Source: Moanibacter sp965226025 (lineage in GTDB: Bacteria > Verrucomicrobiota > Verrucomicrobiia > Opitutales > UBA2987). Taken from it: DNA of 64,000 nucleotides. Both the position numbers and the translations under genes were made by a program. Shown piece after piece: positions 1-8,798 of this stretch; the stretch's first letter is position 1; each line of letters starts with the position of its first letter. The stretch covers positions 1,364,001-1,428,000 of the forward strand of contig CBDDCD010000002.1 in the NCBI GenBank assembly GCA_965226025.1, read 5' to 3'. The notes below the pieces were generated by a model. It was not told where the DNA came from and made no database searches. It saw only the letters and a list, made by a program, of their open reading frames with translations.

Positions 1-10
1 TAGCTAATCG

Positions 11-1252
11 ATGCCCTACCGTCTTTTTCGATTCGCCCTCAGGCGAAAGTATTCGGAGCCGAGAATGTTCAGGGAGCCGGAGGTCCTGAAGAGGAGCTAC
101 GAGGTGGTCATAATCGGCGGAGGAGGGCATGGTCTTGCCGCCGCCTACTATCTGGCACGCGATCATGGGATCTCCGATGTTGCGGTGCTGGAGAGGAGTT
201 ATATTGGAAGTGGGGGAACCGGGCGCAACACGGCCATTGTTCGCTCCAACTACCTCACTCCTGAGGGGACGCTTCTCTACGAAGAGAGCGTCAAGCTCTT
301 CCAGGATCTCTCCGCAGAACTCGATCTCAATCTCTTTTACTCTGAACGTGGGCACTTTACGCTGGCCCATTCCGATTCGGCGATGCGCACGATGCGTTGG
401 CGAGCGGAGGTGAACAAGCATCTTGGAGTCGAAAGCGAAGTCGTTGACCGGGGCTTTATCAAAGAACAGTGCCCGGAGATTGATCTCGATTGTGGGCACA
501 ACATGCCGATCCACGGCGCCCTTTATCATGCCCCCGGCGCGATTGCCCGGCACGACGCGGTAGCATGGGGATATGGTCGAGGGGCCAATTTGCGCGGAGC
601 TGAGATTCATCAGAATACCGCCGTAACCGGCATAAGAATCAAGAACGGCAAAGTAAAGGGTGTCGAAACATCAAAGGGATTGATCGAGACGGGAGCGGTA
701 CTTTCGGCGGTGGCGGGATACACTCCTCGAATAACCGAAATGGTCGACCTGCGGACTCCCATAGTCGTCTATCCCCTTCAGGCCTGTGTGACGGAACCGT
801 TAAAGCCCTGGCTCGATGCGATCATCGTATCGGCGAGCTTACACCTCTATGTCAGTCAGTCGGCCCGGGGCGAACTTGTGATGGGTGCGGCTCTCGACCC
901 CTATGAGGTGCACTCAACCCGGTCGACGCTGGAATTCGTGGAAGGACTGGCGGACCATCTGCTGGAATTGTTCCCCTTTCTCGGCGATGTGAAGGTGCTG
1001 AGACAGTGGGGCGGACTCGCAGACATGACACCGGACTTTGCGCCGATAATGGGAAAGACAAGAATCGAAGGTTTTTTCATTGATGCGGGGTGGGGGACCT
1101 ACGGTTTCAAGGCGACTCCGGTATGCGGCAAGACTATGGCCCATACGATTGCCAACAATGAGGACCATGAACTGATACGGCCATTCAGTCTCTCGCGATT
1201 CGAGAATTTCGACTTGGTCGGTGAAAAGGGGGCTGCCTCGGTGGGGCACTAG
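11..1252 (+). CDS. soxB: Sarcosine oxidase beta subunit / N-methylglutamate dehydrogenase subunit A
   Basis: This 413-residue protein is a FAD-dependent amine oxidoreductase of the DAO family. The dinucleotide-binding motif GGGGHGLAAAYYLA lies near residue 37, followed by the SoxB-typical segment GGTGRNTAIVRSNYLTPEG (about 68-86). The motif ARHDAVAWGY carries His181, which aligns with the histidine that binds FMN covalently in heterotetrameric sarcosine oxidases. It starts only 10 bases into the window, but the N-terminus (PYRLFRFALRR) matches the family start, so it looks complete. It heads the order B-D-A-G. The linked glutamine-synthetase-like and MgsA genes suggest N-methylglutamate rather than sarcosine as substrate; that is inference. 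Its TAG stop is supplied by an inverted-repeat element. Confidence 0.93.
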   Translation: MPYRLFRFALRRKYSEPRMFREPEVLKRSYEVVIIGGGGHGLAAAYYLARDHGISDVAVLERSYIGSGGTGRNTAIVRSNYLTPEGTLLYEESVKLFQDLSAELDLNLFYSERGHFTLAHSDSAMRTMRWRAEVNKHLGVESEVVDRGFIKEQCPEIDLDCGHNMPIHGALYHAPGAIARHDAVAWGYGRGANLRGAEIHQNTAVTGIRIKNGKVKGVETSKGLIETGAVLSAVAGYTPRITEMVDLRTPIVVYPLQACVTEPLKPWLDAIIVSASLHLYVSQSARGELVMGAALDPYEVHSTRSTLEFVEGLADHLLELFPFLGDVKVLRQWGGLADMTPDFAPIMGKTRIEGFFIDAGWGTYGFKATPVCGKTMAHTIANNEDHELIRPFSLSRFENFDLVGEKGAASVGH

Positions 1253-1341
1253 CCCGTTTTCTGTGGCCGGCATGGGGCAACACGACGGGAGGTTTAATCT
1301 GCCGCATTACGATGCGAAAAAACTGTGAGGAAAGCGGGCTA
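1250..1341. repeat. MITE-like inverted repeat (TAGCCCG family)
   Basis: About 90 bases run between TAGCCCGTTTTCTGTG at the left and an inverted GAGGAAAGCGGGCTA at the right. The left TAG is the stop codon of soxB. The outer TA dinucleotides fit a TA target duplication. Related ends occur at 6578, 30867 and 57170. It lies inside an operon between soxB and soxD. Confidence 0.6.
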
Positions 1342-1343
1342 AA

Positions 1344-1595
1344 ATGAAGAAATTACGATGTCCGGTTAACGGACTCAGGCCGTTGCTGGAATTTGCCTTT
1401 GGAGGTGAGTTCCGGCCCATGACGGATCCCGAAAGACAGAGCGACGGAGAATGGGCGGACTACGTCTTCAATCGCTGGGGAGAGCCCGGTGTAAAGAAGG
1501 AGTGGTGGTACCACGTAGCCAGCGGTGTCTGGTTTATCGCCGAACGCGACACCCTTAAGGACGAGTTTATTCGGACCTATCTCCCTGAAAGATGA
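1344..1595 (+). CDS. soxD: Sarcosine oxidase delta subunit (MgdB-like), zinc site degenerate
   Basis: This 83-residue protein is the small subunit of the heterotetrameric oxidase. Family signs are the N-terminal RCPVNGLRPLLEFAFGGE, then DGEWADYVFNR and the C-terminal WFIAERDTLKDEFI. In characterised SoxD proteins a zinc ion is held by three cysteines and one histidine (a CPxCG motif plus H..C near residue 60). Here only Cys6 and the His of WWYHVASG remain, and the other two cysteines are missing. Zinc binding is therefore probably lost, though the fold may persist. The stop overlaps the soxA start (ATGA), showing translational coupling. Confidence 0.88.
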   Translation: MKKLRCPVNGLRPLLEFAFGGEFRPMTDPERQSDGEWADYVFNRWGEPGVKKEWWYHVASGVWFIAERDTLKDEFIRTYLPER

Positions 1596-4507
1596 AAGCT
1601 CGGCTTGCCCAACAGCCTCACGAATTAATCGACCGAAGCAGTTTGGTGCGGTTCTCATTTGAGGGGCGAACTTACGAAGCATACGAAGGGGATACGATCA
1701 GTTCCGCACTCTGGGCGAACGGCGTGCGAGTGTTGGGACGCAGTTTCAAATACCATCGTCCTCGAGGGATTTTCAGCATGGCGGACATCGATTGTAACGG
1801 GATGATGGAATCGGCGGCGGAGACAAATATTCGAGGCGACATAACACCGATTGAAGAGGGAATGAATCTGAGGGCGGTGAACACGCGCGGGGGCGTGAAT
1901 CGCGATGTCCTGGGCGTGCTCGACCGATTGAGTGCGTTTACGCCGGTGGGATTCTATTACAAGGCTTTCCATACTCCGAGAAAGCTATTTCCCTTTTACG
2001 AGAGAAGGATCAGAGAGATAGCGGGCCTGGGTGCGGTAAACACGAGTAAGCGCATTCTGCCGCCGCCTAAAGACTATGGATTCTGTGATCTGCTTGTCAT
2101 TGGGGCGGGCCCCTCCGGTTTATCGGCTGCGGTTTCGGCAGCGAACGCGGGAGCCGATGTGCTGTTGGTCGACGAAGGACCGACGGCCGGCGGCAGTTTT
2201 CTTTACCGACACGTAGAGGACAGCCGACTAGCTGACTTGCGGGATCAGGTGGAGCGAAACCCAAGAATTGAGTTGAGGGCGCCGGCGTTGGCGGCCGGCT
2301 ACTATTCCGATCATTGGGTCGCCTTGGTTGAGAGAACGCGGCTCACAAAGGTGCGGGCCGAAGCAGTGGTAATTGCGACCGGGTGTTACGAGCAGCCGGC
2401 GGTTTTTCGCAACAATGATCTCCCCGGCGTCATGTTGGCCTCTGCCGCTCAACGGCTGATTCGCCTCTATGGTGTGAAACCGTTCACTCGGGTGGTGATT
2501 CTGGCCGCGAATGCCGCGGGCTATGAATCCGCGATTGAGTTTTCCAGGGCGGGAGTCGAGGTGGCCGCGATCGTTGATCTACGCCCTAGTGGTGCCGAAA
2601 CGACAAGGGAGGAAGAACTCAGCGAAATCGGGGCTTCCGTGCACAAGAGCAGCGTCATCTATGAGGCACTCGCGGGTCCCGGTAAGCGATCGATAACGGG
2701 AGTAAGGATAGGACAATATTCAGAGGACGGCGTTTCTTCTCCTACCCCATGGGAGAAGATTGCTTGTGACGGGATTGCGATGAGCGTGGGCTGGACTCCG
2801 GCAGACGGACTCTTGCGACAGGCCAGTGTGACGATGGAATACGTTGATGAAGTTGCGCGGTTCATCCCCGTAAGGACACCGCCGGGGATCTTCGCGGCGG
2901 GGTCGGTCAATGGGATTATTGGATTGGATGAAAGGATGGAAGACGGCCGAGGGGCAGGGCTGGAGGCGGCGCGGGAGCTCGGATTCCTGAGCGACGAGAG
3001 GCCTTCAAAGCGGCCCGGCAGGGAGGGCCGATCTTGGAGCCACACCTATCCTGTTTTCAGTCATCCACGAGGAAAGTGTTTTGTCGATCTTGATGAGGAT
3101 GTAACCCTGAAGGACATCGAGAACGCCTACTCTGAAGGCTTTGACAGTCCGGAACTGCTCAAGCGGTATGCAACGATCGGAATGGGGCCGAGCCAAGGGA
3201 AGCACTCCAACCTCCTCGCCTTACGGATCCTCAGTCGATTGCGAGGAGAGAGCATGAATGGGAAGCAAATTACAACCGCGCGCCCATTCATCAGTCCTGT
3301 AAAACTGGGCCATCTGGCGGGGAGAAACTTTACCACTGTTCGGCGCACGCCGGTGCAATCCTATCACCAGGCCAACGGAGCGAAATTCATCGATGCGGGG
3401 AACTGGAAGCGCCCCGGATACTTCGCGGTGGAGGGTAGGTCGCGTGAGGATTGTATCTTCTCCGAGGCCAAGAACGTTCGGGAGAAGGCGGGTCTGATCG
3501 ATCTCGGAACTTTGGGAAAAATCGAAGCAAGCGGTCCTGATGTGGTTGAGTTCCTGCAACGCGTTTACACCGGATTTCTGAGACGTATGAAGGTCGGTAC
3601 GACTCGCTATGGAGTCTTGTGCGATGAATCGGGCGTGGTGGTTGACGACGGTATCGTGGGGAGATTGGCCGAGGATCGATTTTACATCAGTACCACAACG
3701 ACTGGATCGGATGCGATCTATCGAACGATGCAGCGCTGCGTGATTGAATGGAAACTGAATGTCCGCCTATTCAACGCGACCAGTCACTACTTCGCTTTCA
3801 ATCTCGCCGGGCCCCGAGCGATAGAGATACTGCGACCTCTCTCCGAGGTAGAGCTCGATCCGGGGTCGTTTCCCTATCTTGGCCTTAGGGAGGGAAAAGT
3901 AGCGGGCGTTCCGGCCCGGCTTTCGCGGGTGGGCTTCGTCGGAGAAATGGGTTTCGAAATTCACCTCGAAGCTGACGGGGGGCTCCACGCCTGGAATGCG
4001 ATTATGGAAGCGGGAAGGGAATTCGGATTAGGCCCCTTCGGAGTCGAAGCACAACGTCTCCTGCGCCTGGAGAAAGGACACATAATCGTCGGTCAGGATA
4101 CGGACGGACTCACTAATCCTTTTGAAGTCGGAGTTTCCTGGGCGATTAGGATGAGCAAGCCATTCTTTGTCGGTAAACGAAGTCTGATGATTCTGCAGAA
4201 GAAGAGTCTCCTGAGAGAGTTGGTGGGCTTCACCCTCCCCGCCGACTATGGGGAACGGCTTCCCAAAGAGTGCAATCTCGTCCTCGATAAAGGAGAGATT
4301 ACCGGTCGCGTGACAAGTATCGGCCGGAGTCCTGCATTGGGATATCCCATCGGGCTGGCCTACGTGGCGCCCTCCCAGAAAGAACCCGGTACGAAACTCG
4401 ATATCAAACTTGATGATGGGCACCTGATCGAGGCCACCGTGGCCCGAGTTCCCTTCTTCGATCCCGATAACCGGCGTCAGAAACCGGATGGAACAGACAG
4501 TAGATAG
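1592..4507 (+). CDS. soxA: Sarcosine oxidase alpha subunit / N-methylglutamate dehydrogenase subunit C
   Basis: This 971-residue protein has the full SoxA architecture. First comes a Fer2-like N-terminal domain without cysteines (YEGDTISSALWANGVRVLG, about 30-48). A Rossmann FAD/NAD domain follows, starting at LLVIGAGPSGLSAAVSAA (about 168), then a SoxA A3 linker (FVDLDEDVTLKDI). The C-terminal half is a GcvT-type aminomethyltransferase domain that in relatives binds folate and captures the methylene group released on amine oxidation. It starts 4 bases inside soxD and ends 20 bases inside soxG, so the complex is translationally coupled. Length is normal and no damage is seen. Confidence 0.94.
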   Translation: MKARLAQQPHELIDRSSLVRFSFEGRTYEAYEGDTISSALWANGVRVLGRSFKYHRPRGIFSMADIDCNGMMESAAETNIRGDITPIEEGMNLRAVNTRGGVNRDVLGVLDRLSAFTPVGFYYKAFHTPRKLFPFYERRIREIAGLGAVNTSKRILPPPKDYGFCDLLVIGAGPSGLSAAVSAANAGADVLLVDEGPTAGGSFLYRHVEDSRLADLRDQVERNPRIELRAPALAAGYYSDHWVALVERTRLTKVRAEAVVIATGCYEQPAVFRNNDLPGVMLASAAQRLIRLYGVKPFTRVVILAANAAGYESAIEFSRAGVEVAAIVDLRPSGAETTREEELSEIGASVHKSSVIYEALAGPGKRSITGVRIGQYSEDGVSSPTPWEKIACDGIAMSVGWTPADGLLRQASVTMEYVDEVARFIPVRTPPGIFAAGSVNGIIGLDERMEDGRGAGLEAARELGFLSDERPSKRPGREGRSWSHTYPVFSHPRGKCFVDLDEDVTLKDIENAYSEGFDSPELLKRYATIGMGPSQGKHSNLLALRILSRLRGESMNGKQITTARPFISPVKLGHLAGRNFTTVRRTPVQSYHQANGAKFIDAGNWKRPGYFAVEGRSREDCIFSEAKNVREKAGLIDLGTLGKIEASGPDVVEFLQRVYTGFLRRMKVGTTRYGVLCDESGVVVDDGIVGRLAEDRFYISTTTTGSDAIYRTMQRCVIEWKLNVRLFNATSHYFAFNLAGPRAIEILRPLSEVELDPGSFPYLGLREGKVAGVPARLSRVGFVGEMGFEIHLEADGGLHAWNAIMEAGREFGLGPFGVEAQRLLRLEKGHIIVGQDTDGLTNPFEVGVSWAIRMSKPFFVGKRSLMILQKKSLLRELVGFTLPADYGERLPKECNLVLDKGEITGRVTSIGRSPALGYPIGLAYVAPSQKEPGTKLDIKLDDGHLIEATVARVPFFDPDNRRQKPDGTDSR

Positions 4508-5183
4508 CTCAGTGATATCCTATCCTCGAACGAGTCCTTTTCGAAGCGAATGGGAAGGGATGAATCCCTTACTGGTTGACTGTTTTAATATGCCCGTACC
4601 TGAGCGCTTTGACAGCGCTGAAAAGGAGAGAGAAAACTTGAAGCATCTCGCCCTCTGCGACCTCAGTGCTCTATCGAAGTTTGGAATCAAAGGAGATGGA
4701 TCGGGTCGGTGGCTGGAGGAACAGGGAATTCTGCTCCCGGAGGAAGTTTATCAATGGGTGGGTCTCGGGGATGAGGGCCTGATTGTCAGTTTGGATCGAG
4801 ACGAATATTTCCTCGAGGAGGGATTCGAGGGTGCAACCGTCAGGCAATTGTACGAAAAACTGGGAGAGGGCGCAGAGGGGTGCTTCCGTTTGAATCGGCA
4901 AGATGCCGGCCTGTTTCTTTGCGGGTCACAGGCATACAAGGTCCTGCGGCAAGCCTGTTCTCACGATTTTTCGAATGAGAAGGATAGTTTGGTCATGACC
5001 CAGCTCGCGGCCGTCTCCTGTGCGATCCTTCCCTCGACGATTGCCGGTGTTTCAGGATTTCGAATCTGGTTGATCCCCAGCTACGCGATTTACCTTTGGC
5101 AAATTCTTTTCCAAATTGTAAAGTCTTGCGGCGGGCACGCTGTCGGCATCGGCTGCCTGAAGGACCCGCCCGAGCCCGATTGA
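4488..5183 (+). CDS. soxG: Sarcosine oxidase gamma subunit (MgdD-like)
   Basis: This 231-residue protein occupies the SoxG position and resembles the GcvT-fold gamma subunit. The segment LALCDLSALSKFGIKGDGSGR is typical of the family core, and the end GFRIWLIPSYAIYLWQIL matches the 'ydiwv' region of SoxG proteins. It overlaps the 3' end of soxA by 20 bases. The gamma subunit has no known catalytic residues and stabilises the complex. Sequence conservation in this subunit is usually low, so the call rests partly on gene order. Confidence 0.85.
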   Translation: MEQTVDSSVISYPRTSPFRSEWEGMNPLLVDCFNMPVPERFDSAEKERENLKHLALCDLSALSKFGIKGDGSGRWLEEQGILLPEEVYQWVGLGDEGLIVSLDRDEYFLEEGFEGATVRQLYEKLGEGAEGCFRLNRQDAGLFLCGSQAYKVLRQACSHDFSNEKDSLVMTQLAAVSCAILPSTIAGVSGFRIWLIPSYAIYLWQILFQIVKSCGGHAVGIGCLKDPPEPD

Positions 5184-5245
5184 GAGGCTTTAATAGATTA
5201 ATTCGAATAAGGGCGTTGTGACGCCATTGAGGTTAGGAGGTTGTG

Positions 5246-6580
5246 ATGACGATTGACGAGGCCAAACAGTTTCTGGGAGAGAACGAAGTTAAATTCGTTC
5301 TCGCTCAATTCGTGGATGTTCACGGGGTCGCGAAAACCAAAGCCGTCCCGGTGAATCATTTTGAGGACATTTTAACGGACGGAGCCGGATTTGCCGGATT
5401 CGCGGTCTGGGGACTAGGACAGGAGCCTCACGACCCGGATTTCATGGCGGTTGGCGACCTCACTACGCTCTCACTCGTGCCCTGGCAGCCGGGATTCGCC
5501 AGGATTGTCTGTGACGGACGAGTGAAAGGGGAGCCTTGGCCCTACGATACGCGGTACATACTTGCTCAGCAGGTTAAGCGAATGAAGGAGAAAGGCTGGA
5601 TCTTCAATACCGGACTCGAGCCCGAATTCATGCTCTTGATGAAGGGTGACAATGGAACCGTGAGACCGGCCGACGAGAGCGACCAGCTCGACAAGCCCTG
5701 CTACGATTACAAGGGCTTATCCCGGAGCCGGGGATTCATTGAGAAATTGGTCGACTCCCTTTTGAAGGTTGGGTTTGACGTCTACCAGGTCGACCACGAG
5801 GACTCAAATGGGCAGTTCGAGATTAACTTCACCTACACCGACGCAATGACTTCGGCCGATCGATACGTATTCTTTCGGATGGCAGCTGGTGAGATTGCAC
5901 GCGAGTTTGGCGTCATCTGTTCCTTTATGCCTAAGCCGATGGCCACCAGAACCGGCAGCGGCATGCATATTCACTGTTCGATCGATGATGAAAACGGCAA
6001 CTCGCTATTCAGTGACGACTCCGATGATAAGAGTCTCGGACTTTCGGAACTGGCCTACCATTTTCTCGGGGGCCTATTCGATCATGCCGCTGCCCTATCC
6101 GCGCTGGTTGCTCCCTCGGTAAACTCCTATAAGCGCCTGGTCGTGGGGAGGGCTCTCTCCGGCGCAACTTGGGCTCCCGCTTATATCTCTTACGGCGACA
6201 ACAATCGGACCACCATGGTTCGAGTTCCCTACGGCCACCTCGAACTTCGGCTGAGCGATTCGAGCTGTAATCCCTATCTGGCCACGGCGGCGGTCATCTG
6301 CGCCGGGCTGGATGGAATCGAACGCAAACTAGATTCTGGCGAGCCGCACAATTTCAATCATTACGACTATTCTTTGGATGAGATCCGAAAAATGGGTATC
6401 GGAATTCTTCCTCAGTCTTTGAAAGAGGCGATCGACGCACTGGAAAAGGATTCACTTTTCGGTGAACAGCTGGGATCCGACTTTATCGAGGAATTTATCG
6501 AAGTTAAGGAAATGGAGTGGATTGAATACGAGCGCCATATCTCGAAATGGGAAATCGATCGATACCTCGAATACTATTAG
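5246..6580 (+). CDS. Type III glutamine synthetase, probable gamma-glutamylmethylamide synthetase
   Basis: This GlnT/GmaS-class ligase of about 444 residues condenses glutamate with ammonia or methylamine using ATP. Motifs are AQFVDVHGVAKTKAVP near the start, DGAGFAGFAVWGLGQEPHDPD, the catalytic GLEPEFMLL, the GSGMHIHCS metal site, and NNRTTMVRVPYGHLELRLSD in the ATP/glutamate region. An AGGAGG ribosome site at 5235 favours the ATG at 5246 over the GTG at 5243. Beside soxBDAG and mgsA it most likely makes gamma-glutamylmethylamide for the N-methylglutamate pathway. An ordinary glutamine synthetase cannot be excluded without phylogeny. The TAG stop is shared with the following inverted repeat. 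Confidence 0.88.
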   Translation: MTIDEAKQFLGENEVKFVLAQFVDVHGVAKTKAVPVNHFEDILTDGAGFAGFAVWGLGQEPHDPDFMAVGDLTTLSLVPWQPGFARIVCDGRVKGEPWPYDTRYILAQQVKRMKEKGWIFNTGLEPEFMLLMKGDNGTVRPADESDQLDKPCYDYKGLSRSRGFIEKLVDSLLKVGFDVYQVDHEDSNGQFEINFTYTDAMTSADRYVFFRMAAGEIAREFGVICSFMPKPMATRTGSGMHIHCSIDDENGNSLFSDDSDDKSLGLSELAYHFLGGLFDHAAALSALVAPSVNSYKRLVVGRALSGATWAPAYISYGDNNRTTMVRVPYGHLELRLSDSSCNPYLATAAVICAGLDGIERKLDSGEPHNFNHYDYSLDEIRKMGIGILPQSLKEAIDALEKDSLFGEQLGSDFIEEFIEVKEMEWIEYERHISKWEIDRYLEYY

Positions 6581-6661
6581 CCTGCTTTTCTTCTGGGCAT
6601 GGAGATGGCGAGAGATTTCCAGGTTAGGACCTGAGTAGAAAATGGGCCCGTGAGAAAAGAA
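6578..6661. repeat. MITE-like inverted repeat (TAGCCCG family), partial right end
   Basis: The left end TAGCCTGCTTTTCT provides the stop codon of the synthetase gene. At the right an inverted GTGAGAAAAG lies at 6650, and its GTG is the apparent start codon of the deaminase. The right arm is shorter than the 17 bases seen elsewhere. Confidence 0.45.
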
Positions 6662-7237
6662 GTGGATTTCAGCGTCAGACTACCGGACTGGGCAGTCGAG
6701 GTGATGGCCGGCTTACCCGAACGGTATGAATCTTTGGAAGAAAAAATGGCCGATGTGGTCGACCTCTCGCGAAGAAACTTTGAAGAGGGAACAGGAGGTC
6801 CTTTTGCAGCAGCCGTATTCGAGGTGGAATCAGGCAAACTGGTTGCGATTGGGGTTAATCGTGTTGTTCCGATGCATTGCTCTTCGGCCCACGCGGAGAT
6901 CGTCGCCCTCTCCCTGGCCCAGCGGACTCTCGGATCTTTCGATTTGGGTGGACCCGGATTGCCGGCCCATCAGTTGGTCGTCAATTGGCGGCCGTGCGCG
7001 ATGTGCTACGGAGCCGTTCTCTGGTCGGGTATCAAATCCGTGGTGATTGCCGGGAGCGGCCCGGATTTGGAAGAACTAACCGGGTTTGACGAAGGGCCGA
7101 TCCATCCAGACTGGAAGTCGGAACTCAAAAGGCGAGGTTTGGAAGTAATCGAAAACGTGCTCAAGGAAGAAGCCTGCAAAGTATTCAAAGCCTTCTCTGA
7201 GAGCGACAGCCTCGTTTACAACAGCCGTTCGGGTTAA
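6650..7237 (+). CDS. Nucleoside/guanine deaminase family protein
   Basis: This 195-residue zinc hydrolase belongs to the cytidine/deoxycytidylate deaminase superfamily. The catalytic HAE lies at residues 81-83 in CSSAHAEIVAL, and the second zinc motif PCAMC at 115-119. The GPFAAAVFEVESGKLVAIG strand resembles guanine deaminases and related nucleoside deaminases. It would release ammonia from a purine or pteridine-like substrate in the cytosol. It sits between the synthetase and mgsA, an unexpected position for a purine enzyme, so it may supply ammonia or act on an unknown substrate of this operon (inference). The GTG start falls in a repeat end and no clear ribosome site is visible. Confidence 0.85.
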   Translation: MRKEVDFSVRLPDWAVEVMAGLPERYESLEEKMADVVDLSRRNFEEGTGGPFAAAVFEVESGKLVAIGVNRVVPMHCSSAHAEIVALSLAQRTLGSFDLGGPGLPAHQLVVNWRPCAMCYGAVLWSGIKSVVIAGSGPDLEELTGFDEGPIHPDWKSELKRRGLEVIENVLKEEACKVFKAFSESDSLVYNSRSG

Positions 7238-7247
7238 TAGTTTGACC

Positions 7248-7317
7248 CTAGGAGCCTGTCGGACCAGATTTACCGTTTGCACAGGAATCCGAGAACAAAG
7301 TCCGACAGTCTCCTAGG
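7248..7317. repeat. MITE-like inverted repeat (CTAGGA family), copy 1
   Basis: A 70-base element has CTAGGAGCCTGTCGGA at the left and an inverted TCCGACAGTCTCCTAG at the right. The same termini recur at 8292, 11943, 13461 and 17067. Ends of type CTAG suggest TA-targeted insertion. Confidence 0.75.
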
Positions 7318-7356
7318 CGACTGTCTGCGGTCCATCCGATACGAACTGAAAATACG

Positions 7357-8295
7357 ATGTGCGGGATAGCCGGAATCATTCACCGGGAGGGGAAAAGGGG
7401 AGAGATCGGACGGGAGATTACTCTGATGCTGCAGGCGATGAAGCATCGTGGGCCTGACTCAAGCGGGTTCGCTTTTTATGGAGATCCTCGAGAAGGGGAG
7501 CTTGTCATGCGCCTGATCGTCGCGGAAAAGGAGAGTCTATCTGAGGGATTCGAGATTCATGAGGAAATCAAGGCACGAAAAGGGGAAGTCAAGAGCCGGG
7601 TGGAATCCCTGGGCGGAAAGATTGTGAAGCAACAGGAATTCATGGAGTACGCTCTCCTCTACCGCCTGGAATATGGTGGTGATCTCAGGCGATTGGCCGA
7701 CTACATCGAGGATATTGACGGAGTCGAGATTCTCTCCATCGGAAGTCGTCTGGAGGTTATTAAGGATCTCGGAGAAGCTGAATCGGTCTCGGAGGATTAC
7801 GGCCTGGGTGAATTCGTCGGCACCCATGCCATCGGTCACGTACGGATGGCGACCGAATCGGATGTCGACATACGGTCCGCCCATCCCTACTGGGCTTACC
7901 CATTCAGCGATATTTCTGTGGTTCACAATGGACAATTGACGAATTATTGGAATAAGAGGCGAGAGATGGAGAGGCAGGGCCATCGATTTGTTTCCGAATG
8001 CGACTCGGAGTTGATCGCCGTCTACCTGGCCGATAAGCTGGACAAGGGCCGTTCCCTTGAGGGGGCTCTGTACGATTCCATCAAGGAGATGGATGGGGTG
8101 TTTACCTATCTGGTGGCGACCACAAATGGGTTGGGAATGGCAAAGGACATAATGGCGGCAAAACCTATGGTGCTCTACGAATCTGACGAATGCATCGTGA
8201 TTGCATCGGAGGAAGTTGCTATCCGTTCGGTCATCCCCTACGAAGTGGACACCACCGATCCCTATGCAGGAGAAGTACGAGTCTGGCAAAACTAG
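7357..8295 (+). CDS. mgsA: Class II glutamine amidotransferase (N-methylglutamate synthase subunit A-like)
   Basis: This 312-residue N-terminal-nucleophile amidotransferase begins MCGIAGIIHREG; Cys2 is the expected nucleophile after Met removal. MKHRGPDSSGFA, GHVRMATESDVDIRSAHP and SVVHNGQLTNYW are the PurF-type glutaminase motifs, and the end PYAGEVRVW matches MgsA/GlxB proteins. With MgsB and MgsC it would convert gamma-glutamylmethylamide to N-methylglutamate. Its expected partners directly downstream are destroyed, so the protein may be an orphan unless functional copies exist elsewhere. The stop TAG is formed by a following inverted repeat. Confidence 0.88.
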   Translation: MCGIAGIIHREGKRGEIGREITLMLQAMKHRGPDSSGFAFYGDPREGELVMRLIVAEKESLSEGFEIHEEIKARKGEVKSRVESLGGKIVKQQEFMEYALLYRLEYGGDLRRLADYIEDIDGVEILSIGSRLEVIKDLGEAESVSEDYGLGEFVGTHAIGHVRMATESDVDIRSAHPYWAYPFSDISVVHNGQLTNYWNKRREMERQGHRFVSECDSELIAVYLADKLDKGRSLEGALYDSIKEMDGVFTYLVATTNGLGMAKDIMAAKPMVLYESDECIVIASEEVAIRSVIPYEVDTTDPYAGEVRVWQN

Positions 8296-8393
8296 GAATC
8301 TGTCGGGCTTTGAGCTTCGTACCATCGCTGAGGTTCAGATCGACCGGCGAGGGATGTAATTCTCAACCGGGTTCCTACCGACAGACTCCTAGC
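8292..8393. repeat. MITE-like inverted repeat (CTAGGA family), copy 2
   Basis: The left end CTAGGAATCTGTCGGG overlaps the mgsA stop codon. The right end is ACCGACAGACTCCTAG. A different short palindrome follows immediately. Confidence 0.75.
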
Positions 8394-8421
8394 CTGGAGA
8401 TCTCACAAGGTTTCCAGGCTA
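8390..8421. repeat. Short hairpin repeat (TAGCCTGG family), copy 1
   Basis: A 32-base imperfect palindrome runs TAGCCTGGAGATC...GGTTTCCAGGCTA. Sister copies lie at 13563 and 49850. It directly abuts the CTAGGA-family repeat, as does the copy at 13563. Confidence 0.65.
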
Positions 8422-8425
8422 AACG

Positions 8426-8666
8426 ATGAATGCTGCAAGCGGTGACCTACATCGCCATATTTACGAACTCGAATACTTGGCCACCGCAGAAGTCGATGCT
8501 GCGGGACTGAAATATACGGAAGTCAACAGGGAAATTCGAAGCGCGATGGAGGAGTGGTAGTGGTGGAGAAAAATGCGGGGTCTTGTTTCGGAGCCGCGCT
8601 GCGGGGTGGAGACCTCGTCTGCAAGGGAGATGTTGGCGGGCGCACGGGAATCAAGATGAAGGGAGG
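8426..8666 (+). pseudogene. mgsB: Decayed N-methylglutamate synthase subunit B (GXGXG domain)
   Basis: An open start (44 residues, ending VNREIRSAMEEW then TAG) resembles the N-terminus of MgsB/GlxC. A one-base frame change then gives VVVVEKNAG, FGAALRGGDLVCKGD and GRTGIKMKGG, which are the repeated-glycine beta-helix motifs of GltB-type GXGXG domains. Most of the expected length of over 200 residues is missing. The remnant runs straight into mgsC coding sequence without an intergenic gap, so a deletion fused the two genes. Basis: motif recognition by eye and position after mgsA. Confidence 0.75.
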
Positions 8667-8798
8667 GACGACCTCACTTTTCTTCAAGGGACGCTGACGC
8701 GATTCGTGATCGAAGGGTATCGTGAGAAGTGTTCGACGAAAACGATCCTCGGACCTAAGGCGGAGAGACCCCTCGAGGTGGACATTCCGATCTACATT

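Noticed and set aside
7537..8325. Leftward 262-codon open frame
   Set aside because: It lies opposite mgsA, whose motifs are clear; the antisense translation has no family features.
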